A stretch of 64,000 nt of DNA, from contig NZ_MKKY01000055.1 in assembly GCF_002091955.1 (NCBI RefSeq), positions 1 to 64,000 of the forward strand. Direction: 5' to 3'. This document shows, piece after piece, positions 27,501-35,509 of this stretch. The position numbers and the translations under genes are program-made. The notes beneath the pieces are model-generated. The model was given only the letters and a program-made list of their open reading frames with translations, did not search any database and was not told where the DNA came from. Positions within the stretch are counted from its first letter, which is position 1. Each line of letters starts with the position of its first letter. The stretch is from Rhodococcus sp. 1168 (GTDB lineage Bacteria > Actinomycetota > Actinomycetes > Mycobacteriales > Mycobacteriaceae).

Positions 27501-29472
27501 CGACGAGGCCAGTCAGGCCGAGATCACCAGCATGTTCCTGATGTGGTTGGCGCCGCGGGTTATCGTGGTCGGTGACGACAAGCAGTGTGCTCCCGCGTCG
27601 ATTCAAAATTACACCGTCGAGTCCGTCATGAATCGTCTCGATCACTACCTTCCTGAGGTTCCGGTCAGCACACGCTTGACGCTGACGCCGCGGTCGAGCT
27701 TGTTTTCGATGCTGCGCACCCGGTTCGGTGACGCGGTGAGGTTGCGCGAGCACTACCGATCCATGCCGGAGATCATTCAATGGTCCTCGACTCAGTTCTA
27801 CGGCGATCAGCCGTTGGTGCCGGTGCGTCAGTTCGGAGCGGATCGGCTTGCACCGCTGCGCAGTACGTTCGTCGAGGATGCACTCACGTCCGGTTCGAGT
27901 ACGCGGTTGTCCAATGCTGCCGAAGCGAACGCACTCGTCGACCAGCTCGCCCTCTGCCTTGCTGAGCCCGACTACGAAGACAAAACCTTCGGTGTCGTCG
28001 TCCTTCAGGGCGCAGCCCAGGCGGATCTGATCAGGTCGCTGATCTTCGAGCGGGTCCCGTCCGAGCAAATCGATGAACGACGCATCCGTGTCGGCACGCC
28101 ACCGGACTTCCAGGGCGACGAGCGTGACGTGATGTTCCTGTCGATGGTCATCGCACCCGGCTCGTCGTCGAAGGCATTGACGAACGACATGTTCAAACGC
28201 CGCTTCAACGTCGCCGCCACGCGTGCGCGAGATCAGTTGTGGCTGTTCCATTCCGTGACAGCCGACAGTCTGTCGGCCACCGATCTACGACGGTCACTGC
28301 TGTCCTACGTCGAGGCTGCGCCGACGGTTCCCGTTCCTGCCATGCCCGACGCAGTGTCGCCGAGCAACCCGCACCCTGACTTCGGATCACTGTTCGAGCA
28401 GCAGGTGTTTCTGGCGCTGCGGGAGCGCGGCTATCACGTCAACCCGCGGGTCGACGTCAACGAGATGACGATCGATCTGGTGGTCACAGGTGCGGCTGTG
28501 CGGGTGGCGATCGAATGCGACGACGACACTGAAGTCGACGCCTACGAGCTGTTGAACCGTATGGAGCGCGAGTTCGAACTGCGGCGCTGTGGCTGGCTGT
28601 TCCAGCGGATTCGGGCGTCGGACTTCGTCCTCGACCGTGAACGAGCCCTCGACACCATCACCGAACTCCTCGATTCGGTCGGCATCCTCCCCGACGAGGT
28701 TGCCGTAGTCATCGAGGGATCGGGCACCTCCACCTGGATGCCGATCGCGCTGGAACGAGACCCCGACGACGCCGAAGCCGACGAGGAAGCAGTCGAACTC
28801 GTCACTGACGAAGCTCCGGCGCCGTCACGCACCGTCGACGTCGAACTCGCACCCTTGCCGGAGGTCATCGAGACGGTCGATGAATCCGAGGATCCCGACG
28901 AGGCCGGTGACCACGAAGACTCAGAGGTCGAGTTCGAGGACATAGACGACGTCGATCCGGTACCGAAGCCGATTCGGACGATGCCGCGCGAGGATCTCAT
29001 TGCGGCCATTCGGTATTCGCTGCGGCGCAACAAGTTTTCGATCGCGCAGACCGTGCAGGATTGCGAGGTCACGCCCGAGGCGGTTCAGCACGCGGTGAAG
29101 GAGATCAAGTCCCGTGACGACGCGCTGAAAGCGTCGAAGAGGAGACCGCCTCCTCCGACCCCGGATGCGATGCCACGACGGCAACGTTCGTCCGAAGTCG
29201 CGAGCGATCCCGTCGTGGTGTCCGGAAGTCGTTCACTGCAAGCCGAATTGGATGCTCTGCCGGTGGCGTCGTGGGCGGGTGCGCGTGAGATCGCGGTCGC
29301 AGCGGCACGGCCGAATGCGCCGCTGACGTTGGAGCGTTGCCAGCGGGTGACAGGGTTGTCGCGGACGAAGGCGGATCTGTTGTTGTCGGATCTGGTGTTG
29401 TTGAAGAAGCTGGTCACACGTGAACGTGAGGGTGTCGAGGAATGGGTTCGGCCACAGGGGTTGACGCTATGA
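24544..29472 (+). CDS. Giant SF1 (Upf1-like) helicase with C-terminal Vsr/MTES_1575-type nuclease and wHTH
   Basis: The protein has 1642 residues from ATG 24544 (GAGGA just upstream). An N-terminal domain of ~340 residues is unrecognised. The helicase has Walker A GPPGTGKTHT (about residue 353) and Walker B VIVDEASQAE (about 985), separated by a long helical insertion. Conserved SF1 motifs follow (VGDDKQCAPAS; LREHYRSMPEI; FQGDERDVMFLS; RFNVAATRAR). A restriction-like nuclease domain lies at ~1277-1390 (FGSLFEQQVFLALRERGY; IDLVV; AIECDDD). A highly acidic linker leads to a C-terminal winged helix (LTLERCQRVTGLSRTKADLLLSDL). The layout predicts DNA or RNA translocation coupled to cleavage, as in several phage-defence proteins. 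It overlaps the next gene by 4 bases. Confidence 0.82.
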   Translation: MSVTDDPELRGRVRRLLEFLRETVGAQSKPIRRYGVDARVEWLFDDARPLDVNTDVAPGDVAVRIPRTSIEQPPGLPEVLEQWVDDTTTPPTVKADAPTEAHEWLQDWTTWSLDDRERRPLAELFRSIDLMLHDLGTQPESLELVIASGYLDATVGDQRISTHLITQQASISREDSTGDLLVTVAPASSPRLEDVEVLLDLEGFDRAGSKVLHRSLSELVSSSLSADIPRLLGQWATSALAQPLTVIADHDKPVDSTANTLRMSPALVLRKRGAYALASYYEAMLAALDDGAPVPVGLSQLVETYDDNTRRDWLDSHVSDTPSAEPLFPLPANRAQAGIYNRVMNDTGVVVEGPPGTGKTHTIANLMSALMAQGQRILVTSEKAQALRVLKDKLPAELQDLCVSVTDMARGGSAELDESVSTIAARKAAFDATESARKIRSLAAKRMGTKERRYKLTKQIGLARSSEAEIHTFSPKYSGTLASIVTKLNAQESELGWIPGPLHTETAPFDDAAFASLFTEQSDGHSLPTADEVRSLCARASGDVSDSIFDAIDPIQLQYILPSAQALIDRARAIDSFGPAYAALADGILSGALGTLWSRAQTVTAMLSVAVTADTAVGSHQVTTQVATRQALNAFDALAKLYESGPFDTMRWLRTPHEHGVVDKLDAHATVDGTDATQATELRLVTNHIRALVAVDDAAHLLRGIGIELPVDPSGSREQQVNTLHLVWNQVLATGSIATARDELVGALGAVVPSVPSVTTLAEAVALADEVSALTDRSDASTARDELERVAERLSSDPTLPDGLADAVRTGDVESYERLASYVQPGSTDTTVLDALAEHAPTLARSLSEGTDWVAHAGTFTRAWAWRWTMQSIVAMQQPDQNDNLDAELDALDEEISSLTAQLAAEQAWQECLQRMTSREVTALRAYQENMSNAGLGTSSLAQRYRVAARAAMQDAQTVVPAWVMPIAQVLSSIPPQQNAFDVVIVDEASQAEITSMFLMWLAPRVIVVGDDKQCAPASIQNYTVESVMNRLDHYLPEVPVSTRLTLTPRSSLFSMLRTRFGDAVRLREHYRSMPEIIQWSSTQFYGDQPLVPVRQFGADRLAPLRSTFVEDALTSGSSTRLSNAAEANALVDQLALCLAEPDYEDKTFGVVVLQGAAQADLIRSLIFERVPSEQIDERRIRVGTPPDFQGDERDVMFLSMVIAPGSSSKALTNDMFKRRFNVAATRARDQLWLFHSVTADSLSATDLRRSLLSYVEAAPTVPVPAMPDAVSPSNPHPDFGSLFEQQVFLALRERGYHVNPRVDVNEMTIDLVVTGAAVRVAIECDDDTEVDAYELLNRMEREFELRRCGWLFQRIRASDFVLDRERALDTITELLDSVGILPDEVAVVIEGSGTSTWMPIALERDPDDAEADEEAVELVTDEAPAPSRTVDVELAPLPEVIETVDESEDPDEAGDHEDSEVEFEDIDDVDPVPKPIRTMPREDLIAAIRYSLRRNKFSIAQTVQDCEVTPEAVQHAVKEIKSRDDALKASKRRPPPPTPDAMPRRQRSSEVASDPVVVSGSRSLQAELDALPVASWAGAREIAVAAARPNAPLTLERCQRVTGLSRTKADLLLSDLVLLKKLVTREREGVEEWVRPQGLTL

Positions 29473-31151
29473 CGCAGGTAGTGAACCGGTCCGAGGGGTT
29501 GCGGGACTGGCAGAAGGAAGCGTTCGAGAAGTGGGTGGCGTCCGGTTATCGCGCGATTGTGGAGGCGGTCACGGGGACCGGGAAGACGCATGTCGGGTTG
29601 GCGGCGACGCTGGATTCGGTCAGCCGTGGCCGTCAGGTCCTGGTGGTGGTACCGAGTATCGATCTGCTCGAGCAGTGGTACACGGCGATGGTGAAGGCAT
29701 TGCCGAGTGTGCGGATCGGGCGTCGGGGAAACGGGCACAACGATACGTTCCGGCAGTACGACGTGCTGATCACGACGATTCAATCGGCTATCCGGCCGGG
29801 TGCGCCGATGCCGCGGACCGGCGCGTTGCTCGTCGCCGACGAGGTCCATCGTTACGGCGCAGGTTCGTTCGCGAAGGTGCTGGTCAACCGGTTCGAGGAA
29901 CGGCTCGGGTTGACGGCGACATTGGAGCGTCAGGATGACGGTGTCGATACGCATCTGATGCCGTACTTCGAGAACCTGGTGAAGGGTTGCGACGCGGCGC
30001 GGGGGAGACGTGACGGGATCCTGGCGCCGGTTCGGGTCATGACGGTGGCGGTGCCGTTCTCGGCGGAGGAGGCGGCGAAGTTCGCGGACCTGGACGAGAA
30101 GGCGAAGTCGCTTCGCAACACCCTGATCTTTGACTACGGCTGTGCTGCTGAGCCGTTCGGTGAGTTCATGAAGAATGCGGTGGATCTGAGTAAGGAAAGG
30201 TATCTACCGGCGAGCAAGGTGGCGAGTAGGTACCTTTCGGCGTTCAGCAAGCGGCGCGCACTGTTGGCCGACTGTGAGGGCAAGTTGCAGGCGCTCGAGG
30301 CGATCACGCCGGGGTTGGCGAAGTCCGAGCGGTCGATCGTGTTTTCGGAGACGAAGGAGTCCGCGACCAGGGGTGCGGATGTGCTCCAGGCTGGTGGAAT
30401 TGCGGCGCATCAGTATTCGAGTCAACTCGATCGCGTGGGACGTACGCGGATTCTAAAGCAGTTCCGGAGTGGTGAGCTACGAAGTTTGGTGGCGCCGCGG
30501 GTGCTCGACGAGGGCATCGATGTACCGGCGGTGGACGTCGGGGTGATCATCGCGAGTAGTTCGTCGAAGCGACAGATGATTCAGCGCATGGGTCGGATTC
30601 TGCGTCTGAAGCCTGATGGTCGTCCCGCAGCGTTCGTGATCATGTATGTGGCGGGGACGAATGAGGATCCTTCGTTGGGTGCGCATGAGGCGTTTCTCGA
30701 TGAGTTGACGGGTGTGGCCGAGGAGGTCGTGGACGTCGATCTCGCGGATGCGGGTGCGGTGTTGGCGAGTTGGCTGGATCAGTCGGCTCCGATCACTCCG
30801 AAGCCGGTGTTCAGTGAGCAGCCGATCGAGCCGATTGTGATTCCGCAGTCGAAGATGATGCCGACGGCGGTGTCTGCGGCGCGGACTCGGACGGTGAAGG
30901 AGATTCTGTCGGAAGCGCAGTACGGGACACCGGATCAGCTCGACGGGATCTTGCGGTGTCTGGCCGCGATCGATGTGCGGGAGGCGGCGGTGTTGATCCG
31001 GCGATATGGGATCGATGGCGCGAAGCCGCGGACGTTGTCACAGGTGGCGGCGGAGATGAACCTCAAGCGCATGGTCGTCGAGAGCCTCGAGAAGCGGGGG
31101 TTGAAGTCGTTGGAGAGGGAGGCAGGGAGGGTGTTGAATCAGCTGAACTAG
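29469..31151 (+). CDS. SF2 (XPB/RadD-like) DEAD/DEAH helicase
   Basis: The 560-residue protein starts at an ATG overlapping the stop of the SF1 gene (ATGA). Motifs present are Q-like LRDWQKEAFEKW, Walker A EAVTGTGKTHVG (about residue 33), VVPSIDLLEQW, DEVH (124), GLTATLER, VFSETKESA, and the second-lobe RQMIQRMGRILRLK. The C-terminal ~130 residues are an added helical domain (ILRCLAAIDVREAAVLIRRYG). The end-to-end pairing with the SF1 helicase-nuclease argues for one two-helicase system. I cannot match the pair to a named defence system with confidence. Confidence 0.83.
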   Translation: MTQVVNRSEGLRDWQKEAFEKWVASGYRAIVEAVTGTGKTHVGLAATLDSVSRGRQVLVVVPSIDLLEQWYTAMVKALPSVRIGRRGNGHNDTFRQYDVLITTIQSAIRPGAPMPRTGALLVADEVHRYGAGSFAKVLVNRFEERLGLTATLERQDDGVDTHLMPYFENLVKGCDAARGRRDGILAPVRVMTVAVPFSAEEAAKFADLDEKAKSLRNTLIFDYGCAAEPFGEFMKNAVDLSKERYLPASKVASRYLSAFSKRRALLADCEGKLQALEAITPGLAKSERSIVFSETKESATRGADVLQAGGIAAHQYSSQLDRVGRTRILKQFRSGELRSLVAPRVLDEGIDVPAVDVGVIIASSSSKRQMIQRMGRILRLKPDGRPAAFVIMYVAGTNEDPSLGAHEAFLDELTGVAEEVVDVDLADAGAVLASWLDQSAPITPKPVFSEQPIEPIVIPQSKMMPTAVSAARTRTVKEILSEAQYGTPDQLDGILRCLAAIDVREAAVLIRRYGIDGAKPRTLSQVAAEMNLKRMVVESLEKRGLKSLEREAGRVLNQLN

Positions 31152-31256
31152 GACAATCGACGATCCTGTTCACGCCGGTCGAAGAATACTTGAAAAGAAG
31201 ATATTTTACCGCGACGACGATGGAGTCATTTCATTACTGAGCTCAATGATCTCGGC

Positions 31257-34169
31257 ATGGCTTACCGGAAAGCAAAGTCAGATCTATATCAATCATCGAA
31301 CCCTTCAGTGCTTCGACTCGCGAACTACGAGGAAAGCCTCTACAGAAACCTCGTAAGTCTTCGCGAGAGGATTGATGGCACAGCTACTGATTGGTTGGCT
31401 GATCAGGCATTTCTCGGTTCTTACTCATTTATGCCAACGTCGCTACCGGTCACCGCAACTTCAACAGATGTTGTTTTCGCACGTCCGTCGGACGCGTGGT
31501 ATTCACACCTCAAAGAGTCAGACGGGCGTCCTGTCTCGACCTTCAGAGTCACATCGACCTGCAGCATAGATTTTCATATATTGTCCACGCTTTGGATTGA
31601 CAAAGTCGGTTATAAACTGGATCGAATGTTAAGTAATGCCGCTTATGGAAATAGGTTAAGAAGGGACATTCGCGGCGCGGCAAACCGGCTATCTTCGGGT
31701 TCTTTCAAGAATTACATTTATCCGTATCGGGCGTGGCGAGATAACGGGTTGAGATCGATGAAAAGAGCACTTAACGACGGTAAGCCTATTGTTGCACTGA
31801 CCGCTGATGCTGAATCTTTTTATCATAAACTAGATAGTGAGTTTGTTCGTAGTTCACGATTTTTATCGGAGATAGCTCAGGTCTCCCTTACCGAAGAAGA
31901 GCAGCGCCTCAACAATATGTTTGTAGATGCGATGAAGAACTGGTCTGCCCTTGCCCCAACAGGTCGAGGACTTCCGGTCGGATTACCGGCATCCGGAGTT
32001 GTGGCGAATTTAGCGTTCATGGAGTTGGATCGAGCTATTATGGAGTCAGATCCAATCTACTATGGCAGGTATGTCGATGATCTACTTATTGTCCTTGAAA
32101 ATTCTTCAAACTTGTCTAGCACCACCCAGGTCTGGGACATGTTAATCACGCTCGGTGATGGCAAGCTCTCGCGGGCGCGCGAACCTGAGAACTTCGTGAA
32201 GTACGAAACCGAATATTTGCAGAACAGTCAAATTCGCTTTACTAATAAAAAGAATAGAGTATTCGTACTCCGAGGTGATTCAGGTCTTGCGATGGTAGAT
32301 TCCATTGCTAGAAATATCAATGAGAGAGCCAGCGAGTGGCGTTCTTTGCCGAGCTTGCCTAATGGTCGTCGTGATATTAGCCGCTCCTTGTTATTTGCGA
32401 CCGAGGCCAATGGGGATGACCCTGACAACCTTCGCAGAACTGATTCGTTGACCTTAAAGCGCAGTGCGTTTGCCATGATGTTACGTGATCTCGAGGCGTT
32501 CGAGCGCGACCTAAAACCAGAAATATGGAAAAGGCAAGCCAGCGGATTTTTCGCGGCCTTTATTGAGCATGTTCTCGTCTTACCAACATTTTTCGATCTG
32601 TCGCTGTATGTTCCACGCGTAGTCAAATTGGCAGCTGCCTGTAGCGCTTTCATGTACATCGCGAAAATTGTCGAGGCTATCGACTCAATTATCGCAGATG
32701 TTCGACGTGATTGCGAAATATCCGTCAAAGCGGTTGAAAGTGAAATGATAGCTGAGGAAGTGCTCGCAAGGTGGGCTAGCAGTATTTCAACCTCGGTTTA
32801 TGACAATATCTGCTCGGCATGCTCCAGGGGGATAATTGACAGCAACTTGGATGACTTTCAAAATATGATTGAACGTCTAAAAGTCACAGAAAACTTGCCG
32901 ATTCTTATTGATTACGAAACTGTAATTGACGACAACTCTCGGCTGTTCGGAATGGATCTTGGTCACATCCCATTCCGTTTCTCCACGCTTCGGAGTGACT
33001 GGGTTACTAGTAATGGAATCCCTCCCATCGATACTAGTCAACTGACCAATATGGACCAGCTACTCGATGATGACCTTCTGTACGGCCTCGGTATCATGTC
33101 CCAATGGACCCACCCGGATTCGAGCGGCGTCCCGGCCGGATTTGCATTCGCGACTCGGCCGTTCAATATGGCCGAATTGTACTTCATTGTTCCGAACCCA
33201 TTTGAAGTGTCCACCCATGGGGATTTAGTGGTGGTAGCAAAGTCTTTGCGGGGTTACACTACAAGTGGGATTTTACCTTCGCTAGATGGCGGGGTGCTAG
33301 ATCTACATAAAAGTAACAACCCTGGCTCGATAAGAATCGCTGTAAGTAGTTGGCAAACGAATGAGGGAAGCTGGAGTGCTGCCATCAATGGAGATCCGGA
33401 CCCCGACCCTGGAAGATACAACCGTCTGAACTCAATGATAAACGCACTAATCGTCAATCCCTCTGGGGTTTCCTATCTTATTCTTCCGGAACTCGCAGTT
33501 CCTTCCAATTGGTTTGTTCGTATCGCTCAAAAGTTAAATGATGTAGGGATATCTTTAATCGCAGGAATAGAGTATATCGCTCCTGGAAATAAGGTAGTCC
33601 ACAATCAAGCCTGGGTGGCTTTAAATCATCGAGCATGGGGGTTTGAGTCAATGTTTGTATATCGCCAAGATAAGCAAAATCCGGCTCCTCAAGAGCAAAA
33701 AGACCTGTTGGACTTCTGTGACGTGAAATTGGTGCCCGAGCGAGTGTTATGCAACCCAGTGGTGATTGAGGATGAAAACTTTTTCTTCTCACTGCAAATT
33801 TGTAGTGAGCTTACCAATATTGCAAACAGATCCGCTTTACGCGGAAGAGTTGACGCCCTTTTCGTGCCCGAATGGAACCGTGACATTAACAGTTTTGACG
33901 CTCTTGTAAAGTCCGCTGCATTGGATATTCACGCCTATATCGTACAGTGTAACGATAGAAAATATGGCGACTCTAGGATCAGGGCACCATATGCCAAGAC
34001 TTGGCTACGCGATGTGGTTGAAGTAAAAGGTGGAGTTTCAGACTTCTTTGTTATTGGAGAGATTGACATCTCTAGCCTTCGCAAATTCCACAGCACACCG
34101 GGTGGTGTGGATGGACCATTCAAGCCGATGCCTGATGGCTTTGTAACCAGTGATTCCAGGCTAATCTAA
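31257..34169 (+). CDS. drt1a: Defence reverse transcriptase-nitrilase fusion (UG1 / DRT type 1-like)
   Basis: The 970-residue protein has an N-terminal reverse transcriptase: motif A ALTADAESFYHKLD (about residue 180), motif B GLPVGLPASGVVANL, and catalytic motif C GRYVDDLLIVLE (about 271). A helical middle region follows. From about residue 720 there is a nitrilase-like domain with a plausible Glu-Lys-Cys triad (LPELAVPSNW, DVKLVPERV, LQICSEL). This fusion is the hallmark of the UG1 RT class, known as defence-associated RT type 1. The gene is much richer in A+T than its neighbours and uses codons such as ATA, AGA and TTA, so it was acquired separately. The start ATG has only a weak ribosome-binding site. 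A membrane-protein gene follows 47 bases downstream. Confidence 0.88.
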   Translation: MAYRKAKSDLYQSSNPSVLRLANYEESLYRNLVSLRERIDGTATDWLADQAFLGSYSFMPTSLPVTATSTDVVFARPSDAWYSHLKESDGRPVSTFRVTSTCSIDFHILSTLWIDKVGYKLDRMLSNAAYGNRLRRDIRGAANRLSSGSFKNYIYPYRAWRDNGLRSMKRALNDGKPIVALTADAESFYHKLDSEFVRSSRFLSEIAQVSLTEEEQRLNNMFVDAMKNWSALAPTGRGLPVGLPASGVVANLAFMELDRAIMESDPIYYGRYVDDLLIVLENSSNLSSTTQVWDMLITLGDGKLSRAREPENFVKYETEYLQNSQIRFTNKKNRVFVLRGDSGLAMVDSIARNINERASEWRSLPSLPNGRRDISRSLLFATEANGDDPDNLRRTDSLTLKRSAFAMMLRDLEAFERDLKPEIWKRQASGFFAAFIEHVLVLPTFFDLSLYVPRVVKLAAACSAFMYIAKIVEAIDSIIADVRRDCEISVKAVESEMIAEEVLARWASSISTSVYDNICSACSRGIIDSNLDDFQNMIERLKVTENLPILIDYETVIDDNSRLFGMDLGHIPFRFSTLRSDWVTSNGIPPIDTSQLTNMDQLLDDDLLYGLGIMSQWTHPDSSGVPAGFAFATRPFNMAELYFIVPNPFEVSTHGDLVVVAKSLRGYTTSGILPSLDGGVLDLHKSNNPGSIRIAVSSWQTNEGSWSAAINGDPDPDPGRYNRLNSMINALIVNPSGVSYLILPELAVPSNWFVRIAQKLNDVGISLIAGIEYIAPGNKVVHNQAWVALNHRAWGFESMFVYRQDKQNPAPQEQKDLLDFCDVKLVPERVLCNPVVIEDENFFFSLQICSELTNIANRSALRGRVDALFVPEWNRDINSFDALVKSAALDIHAYIVQCNDRKYGDSRIRAPYAKTWLRDVVEVKGGVSDFFVIGEIDISSLRKFHSTPGGVDGPFKPMPDGFVTSDSRLI

Positions 34170-34216
34170 CCTTGGGTAATTAAGTTGGCGTTAGGCTGGG
34201 TATAAAGGAGCAAAAA

Positions 34217-34864
34217 GTGGATCTTTTGATTTCAGTGTTTGTGGGTGTACCGGTTGGAATTCTTGGTTCGCTTGTGGCATGGTGGGCGATGTGGCGGGTT
34301 TTGTCTGTGAGAGGAAGTTTCTCGAACGTGATCTGTGTCCAGGAAGCTTTCGCGCCGAAAGAGTACCGAGTGAAATTTATTGTTGACTCTTATCGCCCGC
34401 TCATGGAGGTTGAATTTCACGGCCTGCTGTTCTCCCCTGGCGACCATGGGCGCGGCGGGTCTCAGCCCATAGTCGCGATACCTTTGCTTCAGTCACGATT
34501 TGCGTATATTGGTGGTAAGAAGCTGCGGTCTAAAAAGGTTGTCAATGGCATCACGGCACTACCTCACCGAATTTTGGTATTCCGACCTGATCTAATTGAT
34601 CAAGTTGATTTTGAACGGTTGGGTGCGGAAAGTTTTGTTGCTTCTTCAGAAAGTCCTTCTCAGTCGAGTGATTTGCTGACGTTCTTGATGTCGCGAAGGA
34701 ACTCCGTTCTTGAGGTTGTCTGTGTGGCGTCGGATGGTTACTCGGGATCTAGGCGCGCGATCAAGTCTGCGGCGTATACCGTTAATGACTTGGTACTCGG
34801 AGAGTTCGAACGTGGTAGGTCGATTGAATACCGTGATGCAAGCACGGTTCAAGAGAAAGAATGA
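34217..34864 (+). CDS. drt1b: Small membrane protein paired with the RT-nitrilase
   Basis: The 215-residue protein starts at GTG 34217 with AAAGGAG upstream. Residues ~4-26 form one transmembrane helix (LISVFVGVPVGILGSLVAWWAMW). The remainder is a soluble, beta-rich cytoplasmic or external domain without recognised motifs. It shares the low GC content of the RT gene and follows it in the same direction, so the two form one transferred unit. As I recall, DRT type 1 loci include a second membrane-protein gene; the symbol is given on that basis. Confidence 0.7.
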   Translation: MDLLISVFVGVPVGILGSLVAWWAMWRVLSVRGSFSNVICVQEAFAPKEYRVKFIVDSYRPLMEVEFHGLLFSPGDHGRGGSQPIVAIPLLQSRFAYIGGKKLRSKKVVNGITALPHRILVFRPDLIDQVDFERLGAESFVASSESPSQSSDLLTFLMSRRNSVLEVVCVASDGYSGSRRAIKSAAYTVNDLVLGEFERGRSIEYRDASTVQEKE

Positions 34865-35025
34865 GACGTTCTTCGTGTGATGACATGAGTCATGAGGTTG
34901 ACCCGGCGTGAAGCCTCGACCTTGTATTCGGTCGCGAGCGAACTGCACTTGCGGGACATGATGATATCCATTAATCGGAACATATGGTCCGATATCTGGG
35001 TGTACTCCATTTGGGGTTAACCTCA

Positions 35026-35145
35026 ATGGAACGTGAGCTCGACGCCGATCAGTTGAGCCGAGCGGCAGACGTGCTCCTCGCCTTTGCTGAAGGTGATTCG
35101 CTCGGCGCGGAGTGTGAGTTTCCATCCCGGCAGACGGCGCTGTGA
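35026..35145 (+). CDS. Possible 39-aa small protein
   Basis: The frame reads MERELDADQLSRAADVLL and onwards, plausible as a soluble helical peptide. Its stop overlaps the GTG of the next short frame (GTGA). There is no strong ribosome-binding site. It could also be the 5' remnant of a longer gene split by a frameshift. Confidence 0.3.
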   Translation: MERELDADQLSRAADVLLAFAEGDSLGAECEFPSRQTAL

Positions 35146-35342
35146 TCGGTATAGTCGGCGGAGGTCCGTTCGGATTCGACCTAGGCGAGTGGACCGACGA
35201 TACGTTGGTGGCATTGGCGGCCGCTCACGAGGATCTACGTTCTGCGGCTGGCTTGGATGCGGTTGTCGGGGAAGTACTGAGGTTACCGAATTACGTTGGA
35301 AGGCGAGACGCTACTTGTGTATTGATCATCTCGGATGTGTAG
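35142..35342 (+). CDS. Possible 66-aa small protein
   Basis: This frame begins at a GTG that overlaps the preceding short frame. It contains an acidic helix (EWTDDTLVALAAAHEDLRSA) and ends in a hydrophobic stretch. No family is recognised. The overlapping arrangement suggests either a real coupled pair or a broken gene. Confidence 0.3.
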   Translation: MIGIVGGGPFGFDLGEWTDDTLVALAAAHEDLRSAAGLDAVVGEVLRLPNYVGRRDATCVLIISDV

Positions 35343-35509
35343 ATCCGAGACTTATAGGGTGTCATGTAAATCCATCGAATTCTTGGGCGGCGAAGACCAC
35401 TGAGTCGTACGACCGACACTGACAGCGGTCGCGCCTGCCGTTTTGATCGCTCGACGCGTGAGACTTATCCGGGGACGAGTTCTCGTCCACTATGCACGCC
35501 AGGAGTGAA

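Larger units (their letters stand above)
34865..35509. other. Region between the RT unit and the GIY-YIG pair
   Basis: GC content returns to the genomic average here. The region holds two overlapping short frames (35026-35145 and 35142-35342) and otherwise nothing I can support. The promoter of the GIY-YIG operon should lie near 35400-35500. Confidence 0.45.

Noticed and set aside
26923..28251. 442-codon minus-strand frame inside the SF1 helicase gene
   Set aside because: The plus frame carries conserved helicase motifs throughout. The antisense frame is His/Arg-rich and motif-free.
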